Source: Hsuehochloa calcarea (taxonomy: Eukaryota > Streptophyta > Magnoliopsida > Poales > Poaceae). Taken from it: 64,000 nt of DNA. The position numbers were made by a program, and so were the translations under genes. Location of the stretch: assembly GCA_036346395.1 (NCBI GenBank), contig CM070604.1, positions 434,001 to 498,000 of the forward strand, in the 5' to 3' direction. Positions 33,452 through 44,519 of the stretch are shown here, one piece after another; position 1 is the stretch's first letter, and the number at the start of each line of letters is the position of its first letter. Below the pieces are notes generated by a model. It saw only the letters and a program-made list of their open reading frames with translations. It had not been told where the DNA came from and searched no databases.

Positions 33452-35029
33452 TCACTAAGAAGATCACTCCAGATGTTAGCATTATATATTAGTCCAAATC
33501 AAAAGAAGAAAGAACGTGAACAAAGAGTGTCGAGAAACCACATTTATTTATTTTCCCCATCTTAAAAAAATAACATTTATTTGTTTGCTTATAACAAGAA
33601 ACTTGAAGTACATTGTGCAGTTAATTTATGACAATTATTATACACCGGGGGAGCAAACTAGCACGAGTATTAAGACTTACGATTATGCACAGACCTGACG
33701 TCCTGTACGTAGGTGTAGGCAGAAGAGAAAAGCACCAACCTATCAGTATACGTCTTGTCCCTCTCCTGGTACTACCAGGCTACGGCTGCCTGGTAATAAA
33801 GGGGAAGTAGCGGCAAGCTAGGGTAGGATCTACCTTTGACTTGCATTCAAAGCATGCATGCAGTTGACTCCTTGTGTGACAGCTTCGTGTTTCTTAATGC
33901 ATGCATAGTAAGAAAACTTTTTTTTTTGGGGCAAGGAAATGCATAGTAAGAAAACTAAGGCCGGCGTATATAGCTGGCTCTCAAGAGATAATATAAATTA
34001 GCTAAGGTGGTGGTTGACTTGAAAATTAGTTAACCTTGAAGCGTAGACTAGCAGTAAAATTAAAGGGGTCAAGATCATCGAGTGCTAACCCGGCCGGCGC
34101 CTACGTATCGTATAGCAAGTAGTTCTAGATTGTTAAAAAAAAATCAATGAAATGTCAATGGTAGACTCGTCCATGGCCATGCATTGAGATGTTGATCTCA
34201 TCACTAGCTAAAGTTGTTCCCGACCCTGCTGGCGTGAAGCAAGGGGGGAGATTAACAGTACCTAGCCAATCAATCAATCAATCAATCAATCTCTGCGCTG
34301 CTCATTAGTGTGCGTCTGCGGTGATCGGTAATGGCTAATGCCATTGACCCGCGCAGGCTCCAAGGTCAACACGCAAATTACCGAGATGCATGCATATATA
34401 GTCCATGCTCCTAAGCAAGCATATACGAGAATAGTCAAGATATTCATGCAGTGCGATCGATCGATAATCGAGCTTAAGCAAGCCTGTACGAGGATATTCA
34501 GACATGCAGCACAAACTAAGGAGGTGGTTGAGCAAAGAAAATGGACGTTCCACAAGTTTTGATTTTGAGTCACTCTTTCTCGTGTAGCCTTAGTCCTTCA
34601 GCGGTACAATGTGGTCTATTTCTTACAGGATCTCGCTTCCTTTTTTCTTTTTCACTAGTAGCATGTTTGTATTTTGCAACGGATCTTAAATAAATAATAT
34701 CACAAATGCTAAATTATGTCAATGTTTAACTCAGTAATGTTATGACTGAATAGATAATCAGCTTCAACGACTTCCTGGGTCTTCAAACATCTGGATCCTT
34801 GTAGTAGCTGACAGCTCCAGGGTTCCTGTTTATGAGGGTTTGGGCAAAGTGCGAGGATGAGCACAACTACCGTGCTCGCGAGACAACACAATAGATGCAA
34901 TAATATATATACAAGGTTTAACAAGAATGGCTCGGGTTCTTTTATTTGCGTAAAGCAACGTTTATAAATACAGATATTAGAAAATCCTATCACTTAGCAT
35001 TTTACCCACAAGAGATAATCAGCTTGATA
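33452..35029. other. Intergenic, promoter side of the DUF707 gene
   Basis: AT-rich, no gene recognised. An (AATC)n microsatellite lies at about 34266-34292. The segment 34730-35029 reads on the reverse strand like downstream LTR or element sequence and may belong to the block at 35030-36310. Confidence 0.5.
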
Positions 35030-36310
35030 TGTACACATGTTTTCGTAGACATGTGAATCAAGGGGAGATTATCACAAGGTCTTTACAAGGCATCCCTCGA
35101 TATTTGCCACACCCGCTAAGGTTTCACATGAGTAGGGTTTCGTTCCCGTGGGACCCGACAACCACTGTACCCAGACCCCCTCTTGTGCCATGCAACTTAC
35201 GCCTAGGGTCCCGCAAGTCATATACCCCAACTCGTAGCCTCGTGGGCTCACGGTGAAGGGGAGTCCCCCAATGGTGCAGCGCGTACCGGTGTATACCAAT
35301 TAATAGCCAGGTCGACACCATTATAGACTTGTGGCTGTACTGTTTTGCAATAGCAGGTCGTCACAGGATTAAGTCCTTAAGATCATCGAGACGGTTCATA
35401 CCACAAACCAACTATTCTCGTGCTCGACGGCACCCGCCACATCTAGGAGCCTCACCGAGCGTTGGTGGAGGCAGAGGAGCGCCGGAGGTGGCCGTCGACG
35501 GAGCTGAGGGCGGCGCGGGGAGGAGAGCACAGTGGCTGCGATCCACAATGATCGAGAGCGCACCGGCACTGGGAAGGTAGCGCGGCGTGGCGGCTACTCT
35601 GGGGTCATCGATTGGGCCGAGGTGGCGCGGGGGAGTGGACGGCGGCAGAAGGGGCTTCGGCCGAAGGGGGAGAAGAGAGGGAGCCGACGATTGCTTGCTG
35701 GGGGAAACTTACCAGAGGAGGGAAGCGGGGCAGGGAGGAGACGGAGGGTGCTGGGGCTATTTATACCCGAGGAGGATGGAGTCGGTGGAGGAGCTGACGT
35801 CGGTGGCGGCATGGGCGACGGCGTGAGCGGAGGTATGGGCGCGGCATGGCGGGAGGCAGCGGAGCGGCGGACGGACCAGCGATCTGGCCGTTGACTGGCG
35901 CTTCACCGCTTGACCGATCGGAGCTGTGCGGCGCGTTGGAGGAACTGCTGCTGGCCGACGCCACACGGAGTAGGCGCGGGCGAGGCATGGGACGGAAAAT
36001 AGGTGGAGGCGACGCGCGATGGGAGTTGGGGAGATGGAGCTGGGCCGGGCGAGCTGGGCTGAGCCGGAGGAGAGGAAGGTGGATCTGGGCACGGCAGGAG
36101 GAGGAGGCGAGGCCGGGCCAAACGAGCAGACGAAGGGGGACAAGGGGCGGCGGAGAAGAGCGAGAGGGGGGAGGGAGGCGATGCGGGCGAGGAGGTGAAG
36201 CGGGTTTAAAGGAAGCTCGGAGTTTTTGGAAATCAAGTGACGAATTAAAAAACAACGAAAATCGAAATTAAATAATCGGCACTATTTACCGTCCGAAAAC
36301 GGGATGTCAC
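35030..36310 (-). repeat. LTR-like block, probably a solo LTR
   Basis: On the reverse strand it starts TGTGACATCCCGTTTTCGGA at 36310, a common plant LTR start. A very GC-rich zone (35440-36200) follows, then a GAGCCCACGAGGCTACG-type block, and it ends near 35030 (...TGTACA). It abuts PIP5K pseudogene sequence at 36311 and replaces that gene's 3' part. The left end and the target duplication could not be fixed. Many open frames here on both strands are low-complexity GC artefacts. Confidence 0.55.
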
Positions 36311-36347
36311 AATCAAGGCGAGAATATGAGACAAAAGATGGTTGCAC

Positions 36348-37745
36348 CTTTGGAACTCTTGAAACCACTGCTTCTTCAATCTAAATATGAAGTTCAGATC
36401 GAGGTCTTTCAGGGTAGTATACTGATCAATCTCAGTGTGTGGCTTGTCAGTTGTACGGCCAAGAGATGATCCTTTTAGATCAAAACGTCTATGGATAGAA
36501 TAATCAGAGCAGAATAGATTTCCCATTATGACAAAAACGAACTTGAGTAGTAATACATCAGTAAACAGTCAGGGCACACATTTTGAACATTGGCAAAAAT
36601 GTATATAACAAAGGTAGTGCTAAGGATGGAGAAGAAATATATAGTCAAATTTGTCTCTAACCTTCTTCTGATTTGCCCCGGCTAACTTGACATAATGTAG
36701 ACCAAACAATTTGGTAATTATAGTATTTTCAAATGCACGGACATGATTGTAGTAAGCTGGAAGCCTCTTGAGAAGCATATGTGTCGACGATCAAATCGCC
36801 GATCTTATGGATATATAAATGAAAATAGGAAAAATGTGCGTGACTTCTGGGAGTGGATCTAACTTGCTCTTTATTGCTATGAACTCGCAATTACAAACAC
36901 TGGGAGTATCTAAAAACACAACACTTTGCTATATCTTGCTTGATGTCTTCTGCTTGTGCTGTCTATGCTGTACCCCGTGTCTTCTCTCTCTTTCCGTCCT
37001 TCCATGACCCTCCTTAAATAGTTGATGAAGCGGTGGCAGTTATCCCATGAAGAGACATCCGTTGGGGAGCGACGCACCTGGTCGGGAAGAGATGGCAATT
37101 TGGCGGTTCCACTAACTGTAAAGGCGGTTGGTGAAAACGTCAACTGTTCTGCGGTTAATGATTTAGGAGACGTTAAATCATTAGCCGTAATAGCGTTGTA
37201 TTATGTGGAACATGAAACACGTGGTTCATTCATCACATAGCGAGTGGCGTGGTCGGAGACTTGACCTAAACGCCTGTTCATAGCTTTACGAGCACTCACC
37301 TGGTCGTGGACTAGGCTTGGAACTTTGTCCGACCAGGGTATTCATTAGATAACTTCTGTAATACCTACGACCAGTTAGGTCGGTGGTCTTAGAAGTTACG
37401 ACCACGAAGACGTATGGTCTTTATCATATATTAAGATAATATATGAATATTTTAATCCTCAACAATATGTAATGTAAACGTGTTTCTAGCATTCAGAATA
37501 AAACTTCTAGCCTTATTTATGAAGCTTGAAAAGTCTAGAGACAGAAGGAACCACAAAGGACAAACCTTTACTTCTGATTTCTTCATTGTCTTTATCTAGT
37601 ACCGATCATCATTTGTTAGGTAGAAGAAACTTCCACTCTTACCAGGAGATGAGAGCTCCCGGAGAGCCTCACTTCCGCAAAGGGGTAACATATAGTCAGT
37701 TGCATCCACCTTGAGCGGTTTTGCGCAGTTGTCCCGCGATTCGAT
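36348..37745 (-). pseudogene. Phosphatidylinositol-4-phosphate 5-kinase pseudogene (three catalytic exons)
   Basis: Reverse-strand exons of a plant PIP5K catalytic domain. Exon a (37566 to about 37745) reads KVDATDYMLPLCGSEALRE, SSPGKSGSFFYLTNDDRY, then an in-frame TAG (37596-37598), then IKTMKKSEVK with a correct donor. Exon b (36662-36778) reads LPAYYNHVRAFENTI and KLFGLHYVKLAGANQKK. Exon c (36348 to about 36540) reads MGNLFCSDYSIHRRFDLKG, SSLGRTTDKP and TLKDLDLNFIFRL. Working PIP5K makes PI(4,5)P2 at the plasma membrane. Here there is a premature stop, a frame break just upstream (QLRK/PLKV), a missing acceptor before exon b, a solo LTR inserted at 36782, and loss of the rest of the kinase at 36311. 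Confidence 0.85.
36782..37464 (+). repeat. Solo LTR with 5-bp target duplication
   Basis: 683 bases, TGTCGACGATC...CTCAACA, flanked by ATATG at 36777-36781 and 37465-37469. It contains a TTACGACCACGA/TAGGTCGGTGGTC hairpin-like section near its end. It is inserted immediately beside exon b of the PIP5K pseudogene. The same family appears at 42996-44478. A solo LTR arises when the two LTRs of an element recombine. Confidence 0.9.
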
Positions 37746-37837
37746 TCAGAAACAAATGATACGTCGATCAGCATGATGACACCAGAGCAAGGGTACATCA
37801 TATATCTTTATCATGGGCAGCCGTCCTCCCAACCAAA

Positions 37838-38297
37838 GTTGGTGGCGACCGGGGAGAGGAGGGCGGAGCGGTTTGGCGTGGGGTGGGAGATAGACCTCTA
37901 GTTGGAGGGAATCGGGCTGGTTGGTGGTGACGGGGGAGCTTGTCGGTGGCCAACCCATGGGGAGGAGACTACTGGGATGAGAAGCCGACGACGACGAGGG
38001 GCCGGGCGCACGAGAAGATAAGATGATAACCTCAGTGAGTCGTCGGTCTTTGGGGAGGCGACAAGAAGGGCGAGGGCAGAGCGGTGCCCTCACACAGCGG
38101 ACATCGGGCGGTGCATCGTGGATGAGAGAAGGGGAAGAGCGGGGAGGCCACGTGTGGAGTCGACGGCGCCTGAAGGAGGTAGGAGTGGAGCGGAGCGGCA
38201 CTGGCACCGAGAGGAGGGCGGACGTCGGCCGCAGCGGCTCTGGGAGTTGGCGGCGACCGGGGAGAGGAGGGCGGAGCGGTTTGGCGTGGGGTGGGAG
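37838..38297. repeat. GC-rich block with 52-base direct repeat ends
   Basis: The segment GTTGG(T/C)GGCGACCGGGGAG through GGCGTGGGGTGGGAG occurs at about 37838-37889 and again at 38246-38297, offset 408 bases, with essentially one mismatch. The sequence between is GC-rich and low-complexity, and open frames on both strands look artefactual. It could be a small repeat-bounded element or a duplication. No transposon termini were identified. Confidence 0.7.
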
Positions 38298-39377
38298 GGG
38301 AAGAGAAGCAAGACGGCGATTTTGCGTGGATGTGGGAGGGTAAATTTAGAATTATAGTAGTTAAGATATTTTGTATATAAACCTCTGAGTTCGTTTTATT
38401 ATATAAGAAAACATCTAGGGTTTGTGCTCCCACCGAATCACTGCCACGTGGATTATCGTAGTACATTATTGCATATGGATTTCCGCCTGAGTCTGACACC
38501 ATGCATGCGTACGGAGCACATCCTATTTCTAGCTTGAATCGATCACATGGAGATAAAAGCAAGGCCCAAAATAAGAATTCGTACGTACGGCACGGAGCAA
38601 CATTCCGATACGCTGCATCCGACCATATATATGTGTGTGTCCCCATCCATGACGCAGCCCAACTAATAGCCCAGCCCAGCCCAGCAAAGGGAACGAGAAA
38701 ATTAAAAAAACTTTCAACAAATTTGAGGGAAAAAAAGTTTCACAGTTTTTGTTTTAGAAAGATTGAACAGAATCAAGCAAATTAAGATTTTGTTTTCTAG
38801 TATTTCGGTTGAAAGCATCTCTGTCTATTATCTGTAAACTGCAGGCATAGGCATGACCGCATGAGTGACTGAGCCCATAGGCTCGCAAATTAAAGATTCC
38901 GTTTGGATTTTCCCCACCCTAATCCCTGTGGGGATTGAGCTTTGGAATTTCTGGGCTGCATCGCCCAGAAATTAAATGGAAAAGTTTGGCATCGAATCGA
39001 ACAAGCATGCATCGCCGGACGGAGACGAAAAGGTAGCATGCACAAGCCGGCAGCCAACGGATCTGAATAGAAATGTATTGTAAGTATCGGCAGCCAAGAA
39101 GGTAAGGGATCCGAATCCTCTGCAGTAACGTAAATATGTATTGTAGTTATCGATCGAACAGTTAAGATACATACAGGTAAGATACAAGGCCACGAAGAGT
39201 ATCCATTTTCCGATCGGGTCATCGTCGTCTAGTCTCCTGTGGCTCGGCAGGCAGGTAGCTCCTGCATGCGCCCGATGGATAGCCAACCTATCGAGTTCAC
39301 ACGCGGAGACGGTCGTTGATCCTGAGATCCAAGCTAGCAGATCACGTCCCAGTTCAGTTGATCCAATTCAGCTGGAT

Positions 39378-39379
<2 letters not shown>

Positions 39380-39426
<47 letters not shown>
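39380..39426. repeat. (AT)n microsatellite
   Basis: About 23 uninterrupted AT units. Confidence 0.97.
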
Positions 39427-39429
<3 letters not shown>

Positions 39430-40575
39430 CCAATCGAATGCTCTGCGACTAGGCGCTGCATGCCTTTCGTTCTGCCGAAATCTTCAGGCCGACCGACCGA
39501 CCGCTTAAATTAAATTAAATTAAATTAAAGCTAGGGATAAGATTAGGTTAGATACAACAACCACCAGCTGCATGTTAGGCTAAGCATCCATCGGCAGGCT
39601 GTAGCATACATACAGATAGATATATATGGCATGCGTGCTCTTTAATTAAGTGAATATTTAGTATATCCCATATCAGCCGGGTCAACATTCAGCTAGTCGC
39701 CATGTCCCCGGCACCACAGAAAAAAATATAATAATTACTCACCTATCAGTACGTATCTGGGCTGGCATCCTGACAATAAGCTAGCTAGTTTGATCAACAT
39801 ATATCAACTCACCTATCACTGCAGTCAACGTGCGTATATCAATCAGCATGATCAGGGTCTTCAGCAGGGAGGAGAAAAGAGGAGAGGAAAAATCAAGCCG
39901 TTCACATTTATTTTCCAGGAGAGTAGACTGAGGCCGGTACAGTGCATGTGTACACATTGCTGAAACCTGCAGCTGAAAGTCTTCTGCGTGCGTGGACCTG
40001 ACCTGGTGAATCTGGGGGGGGCCAACTTCCTATTTACACGTGGCAAAGGCAAAAATATCACATCAGGGACTTGCCTGCCATGAAATTAAGCTACCAAGAC
40101 GGACGACTACCGGTCGCCCTACCGATCGACGCTTGCAGTCATGGATCCCGGGGAGAACAGGCAACTATTATAACCCACGAACCGAGTGGTCGTCGTCGGT
40201 GGCGAATATGTACTAGTCTACTACTGATCCATCAAGTGAGTAAATGCAGATTTTTTTTTGCTGTATTAGCGTGTTTTTATTTCGTATTTACAGAAATTGA
40301 TGAGAAAAAAATCAATTACAAAATTAACCCCTAACACACGGTCGCCGTGCGGCAGCCGCTCCACACTCGTCACGTTGCCGCTTCCGCACTGCCGCCGTGC
40401 GGTCACTCGCCCAGCCGCCATGCGTACCCCTCCCCTATTATGGCTTCGTGGAATAGGGTTTCAGCTGTGTTCGTACTATTTTTTAAATATAGCAAATGAC
40501 TTTATATATATATATGTATATATATACGAAGAGGGTTTTAGATGTGTTCGTACTATTTTTTTAATATAGCAAATG

Positions 40576-40578
<3 letters not shown>

Positions 40579-40663
<85 letters not shown>
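40579..40663. repeat. (AT)n microsatellite, about 42 units
   Basis: An uninterrupted AT run of about 85 bases, directly following a diverged 75-80-base tandem duplication. Confidence 0.97.
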
Positions 40664-40669
<6 letters not shown>

Positions 40670-41025
40670 GTTAATGTTCCCGATATGGTGTATTTTCTAT
40701 ATAATTTCACTCGTTCTGATTTTACATCGCAATTTCTTTTAAGTGTACTGATTTTATCCCAACACATGTCAACCCTTCCCTCTCCCGCACGCATAGCCCC
40801 CTCTCGCCTTGACCACCTTACCGCCTCAAGACGGCCCTCTCCGGTGGCCACCTTTCCAACCGTCCATCCTTCTTCCTCCGCACATCTATCGACTCCTCGT
40901 GGTTGTCCCCCTTGCCCGCAGTGCTGGGCGTAGACAACGCATCCGAAATTCCCAACGCAAACGCAGCGGATCCTCCTTTGCTCGGCTATAAATACCGAAA
41001 TCCTAGAAAAAAACTAAGCAGGCGG

Positions 41026-41160
41026 TGCCTTTTTATTTAGAACAAACGACTATTCGTATCCAGAACGGATTCTACGTATCCTGGAGGAATACCACACAAA
41101 TATACACACAAAAACTCTCCTTAAAAACTAAATATACCATATACATAAAAATTACTAACA
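41026..41160 (-). repeat. Truncated 3' LTR of the reverse copia element
   Basis: Matches 46816-46987 through TATTCGTATCC(A/G)GAACGGATTCTACGTATC, CCACACAAA and ACTAAATATAC(C/T)ATATACA. It ends ...ATTACTAACA next to the polypurine tract. The distal part of the LTR is missing. Confidence 0.85.
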
Positions 41161-41184
41161 AATCGTTCCCTAATCATTGTGCAC

Positions 41185-41810
41185 TTACTTGATCTCGACT
41201 ATGCCAATCTTCGCACATAGTTCTTGGAACTTGACGCGCCCAAGTGCCTTAGTCAATATGTTCGCGAGTTGTTCTCCAGTGATAATGTACTCCACATCAA
41301 TTTTTCCCTTCTTGACGTACTCCCGAAGGAAATGATACCAAGTGTTGATGCGCTTGCTTCGGTCACGAAAGACCGAACTCTTGCTAAGGGAGATAGCGGA
41401 TTTATTGTCCACCTTAAGCACGACGCTGCTGGCTTATTCGTTCTTCAGGTCACTAAGAAAGCGGGCGAGCCAAATGCCTTGACACGTCGCCGTCGTTGCA
41501 GCAATATACTCGACCTCGCAAGAGGACAGTGCCACGACCTTCTATTTTTTAGACTACCAGTTGGCAAGACTACGGCCGAAGAAAAATAGCACATCGGTGG
41601 TGCTCCTGCGGTCGTCGACGTCACCGGCCATGTCGTTGTCGCTGTAGCCAACCAGAAGTGACTCCTCCACCTTCCTTGCATAGCGGCGGAGGATATGTTT
41701 GACCACCGCCATAGTTGATGTTTCCAGTACCAACAATGTACCTGGAGGATGTGTTTGACCCACAAATCTCCTTCGCCAAGTGCTCGAGGGTTGATGTTGA
41801 TGTTTCCATA
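41185..41810 (-). pseudogene. copia RNase H domain remnant
   Basis: Reverse strand: LLVGYSDNDMAGDVDDRRST and FFFGRSL (about 41570-41660) are followed by the C-terminal LKVDNKSAISLSKSSVFRDR, EYVKKGKIDVEYI, GEQLANILTKALGR (41185-41421). There is a frame break between the parts. Confidence 0.85.
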
Positions 41811-42590
41811 AAACTGGAATTTTTAGAGAAAAATGTAGTTCATAAACTGAAAATTTTATATAAGGTTCATCATCCAGTAAGCAACCTCGAGTTAAAATCA
41901 TAATTTTTGGAGCTTGTTTGCTATCTCAATTAATTATCCTAAGTCATTTCGACAAATAACTCAAAATCGCTTTTACTATTCCTTGGACTCAAGTCACACT
42001 CGGGTTCAAGCCATCGGTTCGACCGGATGCGCTCATCATCGTCTCGGCGTCGGTGAGTGCTCTAACCCCTCTGGTTTCGCTTGGAGAGCATCCTAGGAAC
42101 CTCTAGATGCTCTAGCGACCTTTAGTTAGCCTTCGCCTTGTGATCGCGTTGTCGTCGTTACGATGCTTAGCGCCGCTGTCGCCGTTCTTGTGCCGCTCTG
42201 TCCTCCATCCGAGGTATGGTTGGTACCAAGTGCGCAGCGTTATTAGGCGTATTTTGGTAGCCTTTGTTTGCTACGACCGGGCTCGATTCGCGGCAAACCG
42301 CGGTGACCTCCTCTGTTGCGTTGTCGGATGAACGGTGGGCGTTCGTTGTCGATTTTGGCGTTAGATCAAAGATTGACGGTCGTCAGATCAATCGGGATCC
42401 CAAATCAGCGGTTCGCGCCGAGCTCACCTTGCTCAGCTTGAACCTAGCCTCCATCGGAATATGGCATCGATTGCAATCGGTTGATTCAAACCGTTGGCTA
42501 TGTTTTTAACTAGACGCTCAGTATAGCTTCAGAAAATTTTTCTTGAGAATATTCGAGGCGTACGCCGCCTGGTTTATCGTGGTTTACCCA
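41811..42590. other. Unassigned insertion inside copia pol
   Basis: Between RT (ending at HQTNG, about 42590) and the RNase H-side sequence (starting near 41810) lie about 780 bases without copia similarity. They have GC-rich and AT-rich sections and no recognised domain. Probably another inserted or captured sequence; no clean target duplication is visible. Confidence 0.5.
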
Positions 42591-42995
42591 TTGGTCTGGT
42601 GTACTTCTATGCCTATGTAGAAGCTGAGCAAGCCCAAGTCGCTCATCTTGAACAAGTTCTTCATCTCCTCCTTGAAGTTGTCAATCTTAGCGTTCCACGC
42701 TCTTGGAGCTTGTCGCAAGCCGTACAATGTCTTGCAAAGCTTCAGGACCTTCTCCTCGTGGCCATCAACCACGAAGCTAGGGGGTTGCAAAACGTAGACT
42801 TTCTCCTCGAGTTTACCATTAAGGAACGCTAATTTTACATCCATGTGGTGCACTGGCCACCCCTCGTGTGCGGCGAGTGTGATCAATAGGCGCACAAACT
42901 CGAGGCGAGCGACTGGCGCGAACATCTCGTCGAAGTCAATGCCCTACCACTGCACGTACCCCTTCGCTACGAGCCGTGCTTTGTACTTAACGACA
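42584..42995 (-). pseudogene. copia reverse transcriptase remnant
   Basis: Reverse strand: MFAPVARLEFVRLLITLAAH, HHMDVKLAFLNGKLEEKVYV, LYGLRQAPRAWNAKI and SDLGLLSFYIGIEV. The YVDD active-site segment is deleted between NAKIDNF and EEMKNLF. Its N-terminal side is cut by the LTR at 42996. Confidence 0.87.
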
Positions 42996-43293
42996 TGTCA
43001 ACGATGGAGTCACCGATCTTACTAAATAAAATAGAGGAAATGGCAAAGAATTCTTGGAGGATAATGAAATTGCTCTTTATTGCTATGAACTGGACCCTTT
43101 ACAGGAGATACCTTCGATAAGGCGGTGGACTAATCCTAATTACACTGAGTGTAATGCTTGCTATGCTATTGAATCAGAGCTGAAACATGAATCTAGTGTC
43201 GATTGTGATGCTTCAATCTGATGCCCTTGTTCCTCCGTGCCCTGTCTTTAAATAACCATCGAAGAGGTGACAGTTACTTCTGGAGAAGTGACT

Positions 43294-44135
43294 TGTCGGT
43301 GTATTAAAACCGATCTTACGTAAAGATTATTTGATTCGGGGGGTCTCCTAAAGATGAAATCACGCAGAGTGGTTGACACGGGATGTTTATACAGGTTCAG
43401 GCCTTCTCCGGGGAGAATAACAACCCTACTCCTATGTGTGTATGGTATTGACTGTATTCTCGATGATCAAGCAAGAAACTAAGACTATTACAGAGAACAG
43501 TACTTGTGTTTCCCCTTGACTCACTCTGTCTTGCCCTCCCCTTTCACCCTCTGATTGATATCTTTATATAGTCGTGAAGAAGTAGCCGTTTTGTCCTGCG
43601 GAAGAGTCGCCTAATTAAGCCAGTAATGGGCGCATGATGGCAGTAATTACCGACGCATTGTCTTCTTCACGCCGTCTGGCAGTTATCTTTCAGAGGTAAT
43701 GGGGTATTTAAGCACTATTATTACGCGGAATAATAGTGCGTGTGGACCGTTCGGATTCCTTAATCAATTGGACCCACTCGCATGTAGGTTTGATTATAAG
43801 GTGGTCGTGGTTCACTTGGTCGCAGTAGGACTTACGACTGGGTATAAGTCGTAGTAGAGTTTACGACTGTGCAATAGTCGTAGAAGGACTTACGACTGGC
43901 TAATGGTCGTAGAAGGACTTACGACCAGGTAGTGATCGTAGAAGGACTTACGACCATAACATAGTCGCAGTAAGACTTACGACTATAGGGGTGATTGTAG
44001 AAGATCTTACAATCACTTGGTAGGCCTCCCCCTTATAAATATAAGGGGTACTTCTAGGGACTATGTGACATCATATTTACCCATAATAAGAATTATAGAT
44101 AAAAGATAAAAATGAGGATTATTAGATCCTCGTCA
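43294..44135 (+). repeat. Nested solo LTR with TGACT target duplication
   Basis: 842 bases, TGTCGGTG...CCTCGTCA, flanked by a perfect TGACT at 43289-43293 and 44136-44140. Removing it restores the outer LTR sequence that aligns with the 36782 copy. A TATA-like CTTATAAATATAAGG lies at about 44033. Tandem hairpin repeats occupy 43810-44015. Confidence 0.92.
43810..44015. repeat. Array of about six 32-33-base hairpin repeats in the nested LTR
   Basis: Each unit has the form GTCGTAGAAGGACTTACGAC plus a variable 12-13-base spacer. GTCGTA and TTACGAC are inverted complements, so each unit can fold into its own small hairpin. Some units carry paired changes (for example GATTGTAGAAGATCTTACAATC at the right end). 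Confidence 0.85.
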
Positions 44136-44519
44136 TGACTGTTAGAAGTGACGCGCCCGGTTGGAGGGTCAGTTATAGTTAATGAAACAATAACTAGTCA
44201 TTAGTTAGTGTTTGTGAGACACTCAACCGTGTAGTGGTTATTGTCAGTGTCTTAGGACCATGAAATATCACATGGTATGGAACAAATATGCCATATATTT
44301 CATTCATCACACGGTAAGGAATATACTTTAATTCGGATCCAAGTGTCATTTCATAGCTTCCACAAGCAGTCATCTGATCGGGGATTGGGTGTAGGACCTT
44401 ATCCGACCAGAGTACTGTTTATGTAATCTCTAGAATCCTTACGACCACAAGGGTCGTTAGCCTTTTGGTTCTTGAGGTTCGACCGCACCACCTTGACGTG
44501 CGTGATGCAGCCACAAGTG

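Larger units (their letters stand above)
38298..41025. other. Intergenic with microsatellites
   Basis: No gene recognised. It holds (AT)n at 39380-39426, a short AAATT repeat near 39507-39528, a diverged tandem duplication at about 40456-40580 (GTGTTCGTACTATTTTTT...ATATAGCAAATGA twice), and a long (AT)n at 40579-40663. The GC-rich patches 40330-40440 and 40770-40980 resemble no family I know. Confidence 0.55.
42996..44478 (+). repeat. Outer LTR (same family as 36782-37464), carrying a nested LTR
   Basis: It starts TGTCAACGATGGAGTCACCGATC, matching the start of the 36782 solo LTR. It shares GCTCTTTATTGCTATGAACT, the GTGGCAGTTA/GTGACAGTTA region and the TTACGACCACAAGGGTCG hairpin near its end. 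The right end is not the canonical CAACA, and no target duplication was found, so it appears truncated together with a deletion in the host copia element. Confidence 0.75.

Noticed and set aside
35532..36271. Several open frames on both strands
   Set aside because: Low-complexity Gly/Arg or Pro/Ser products in a GC-rich LTR-like block; no domain or splice support.
43810..44015. Regularly spaced repeats that could suggest a CRISPR array
   Set aside because: The repeats are imperfect, lie inside an LTR with a target duplication, and the genome is a plant.
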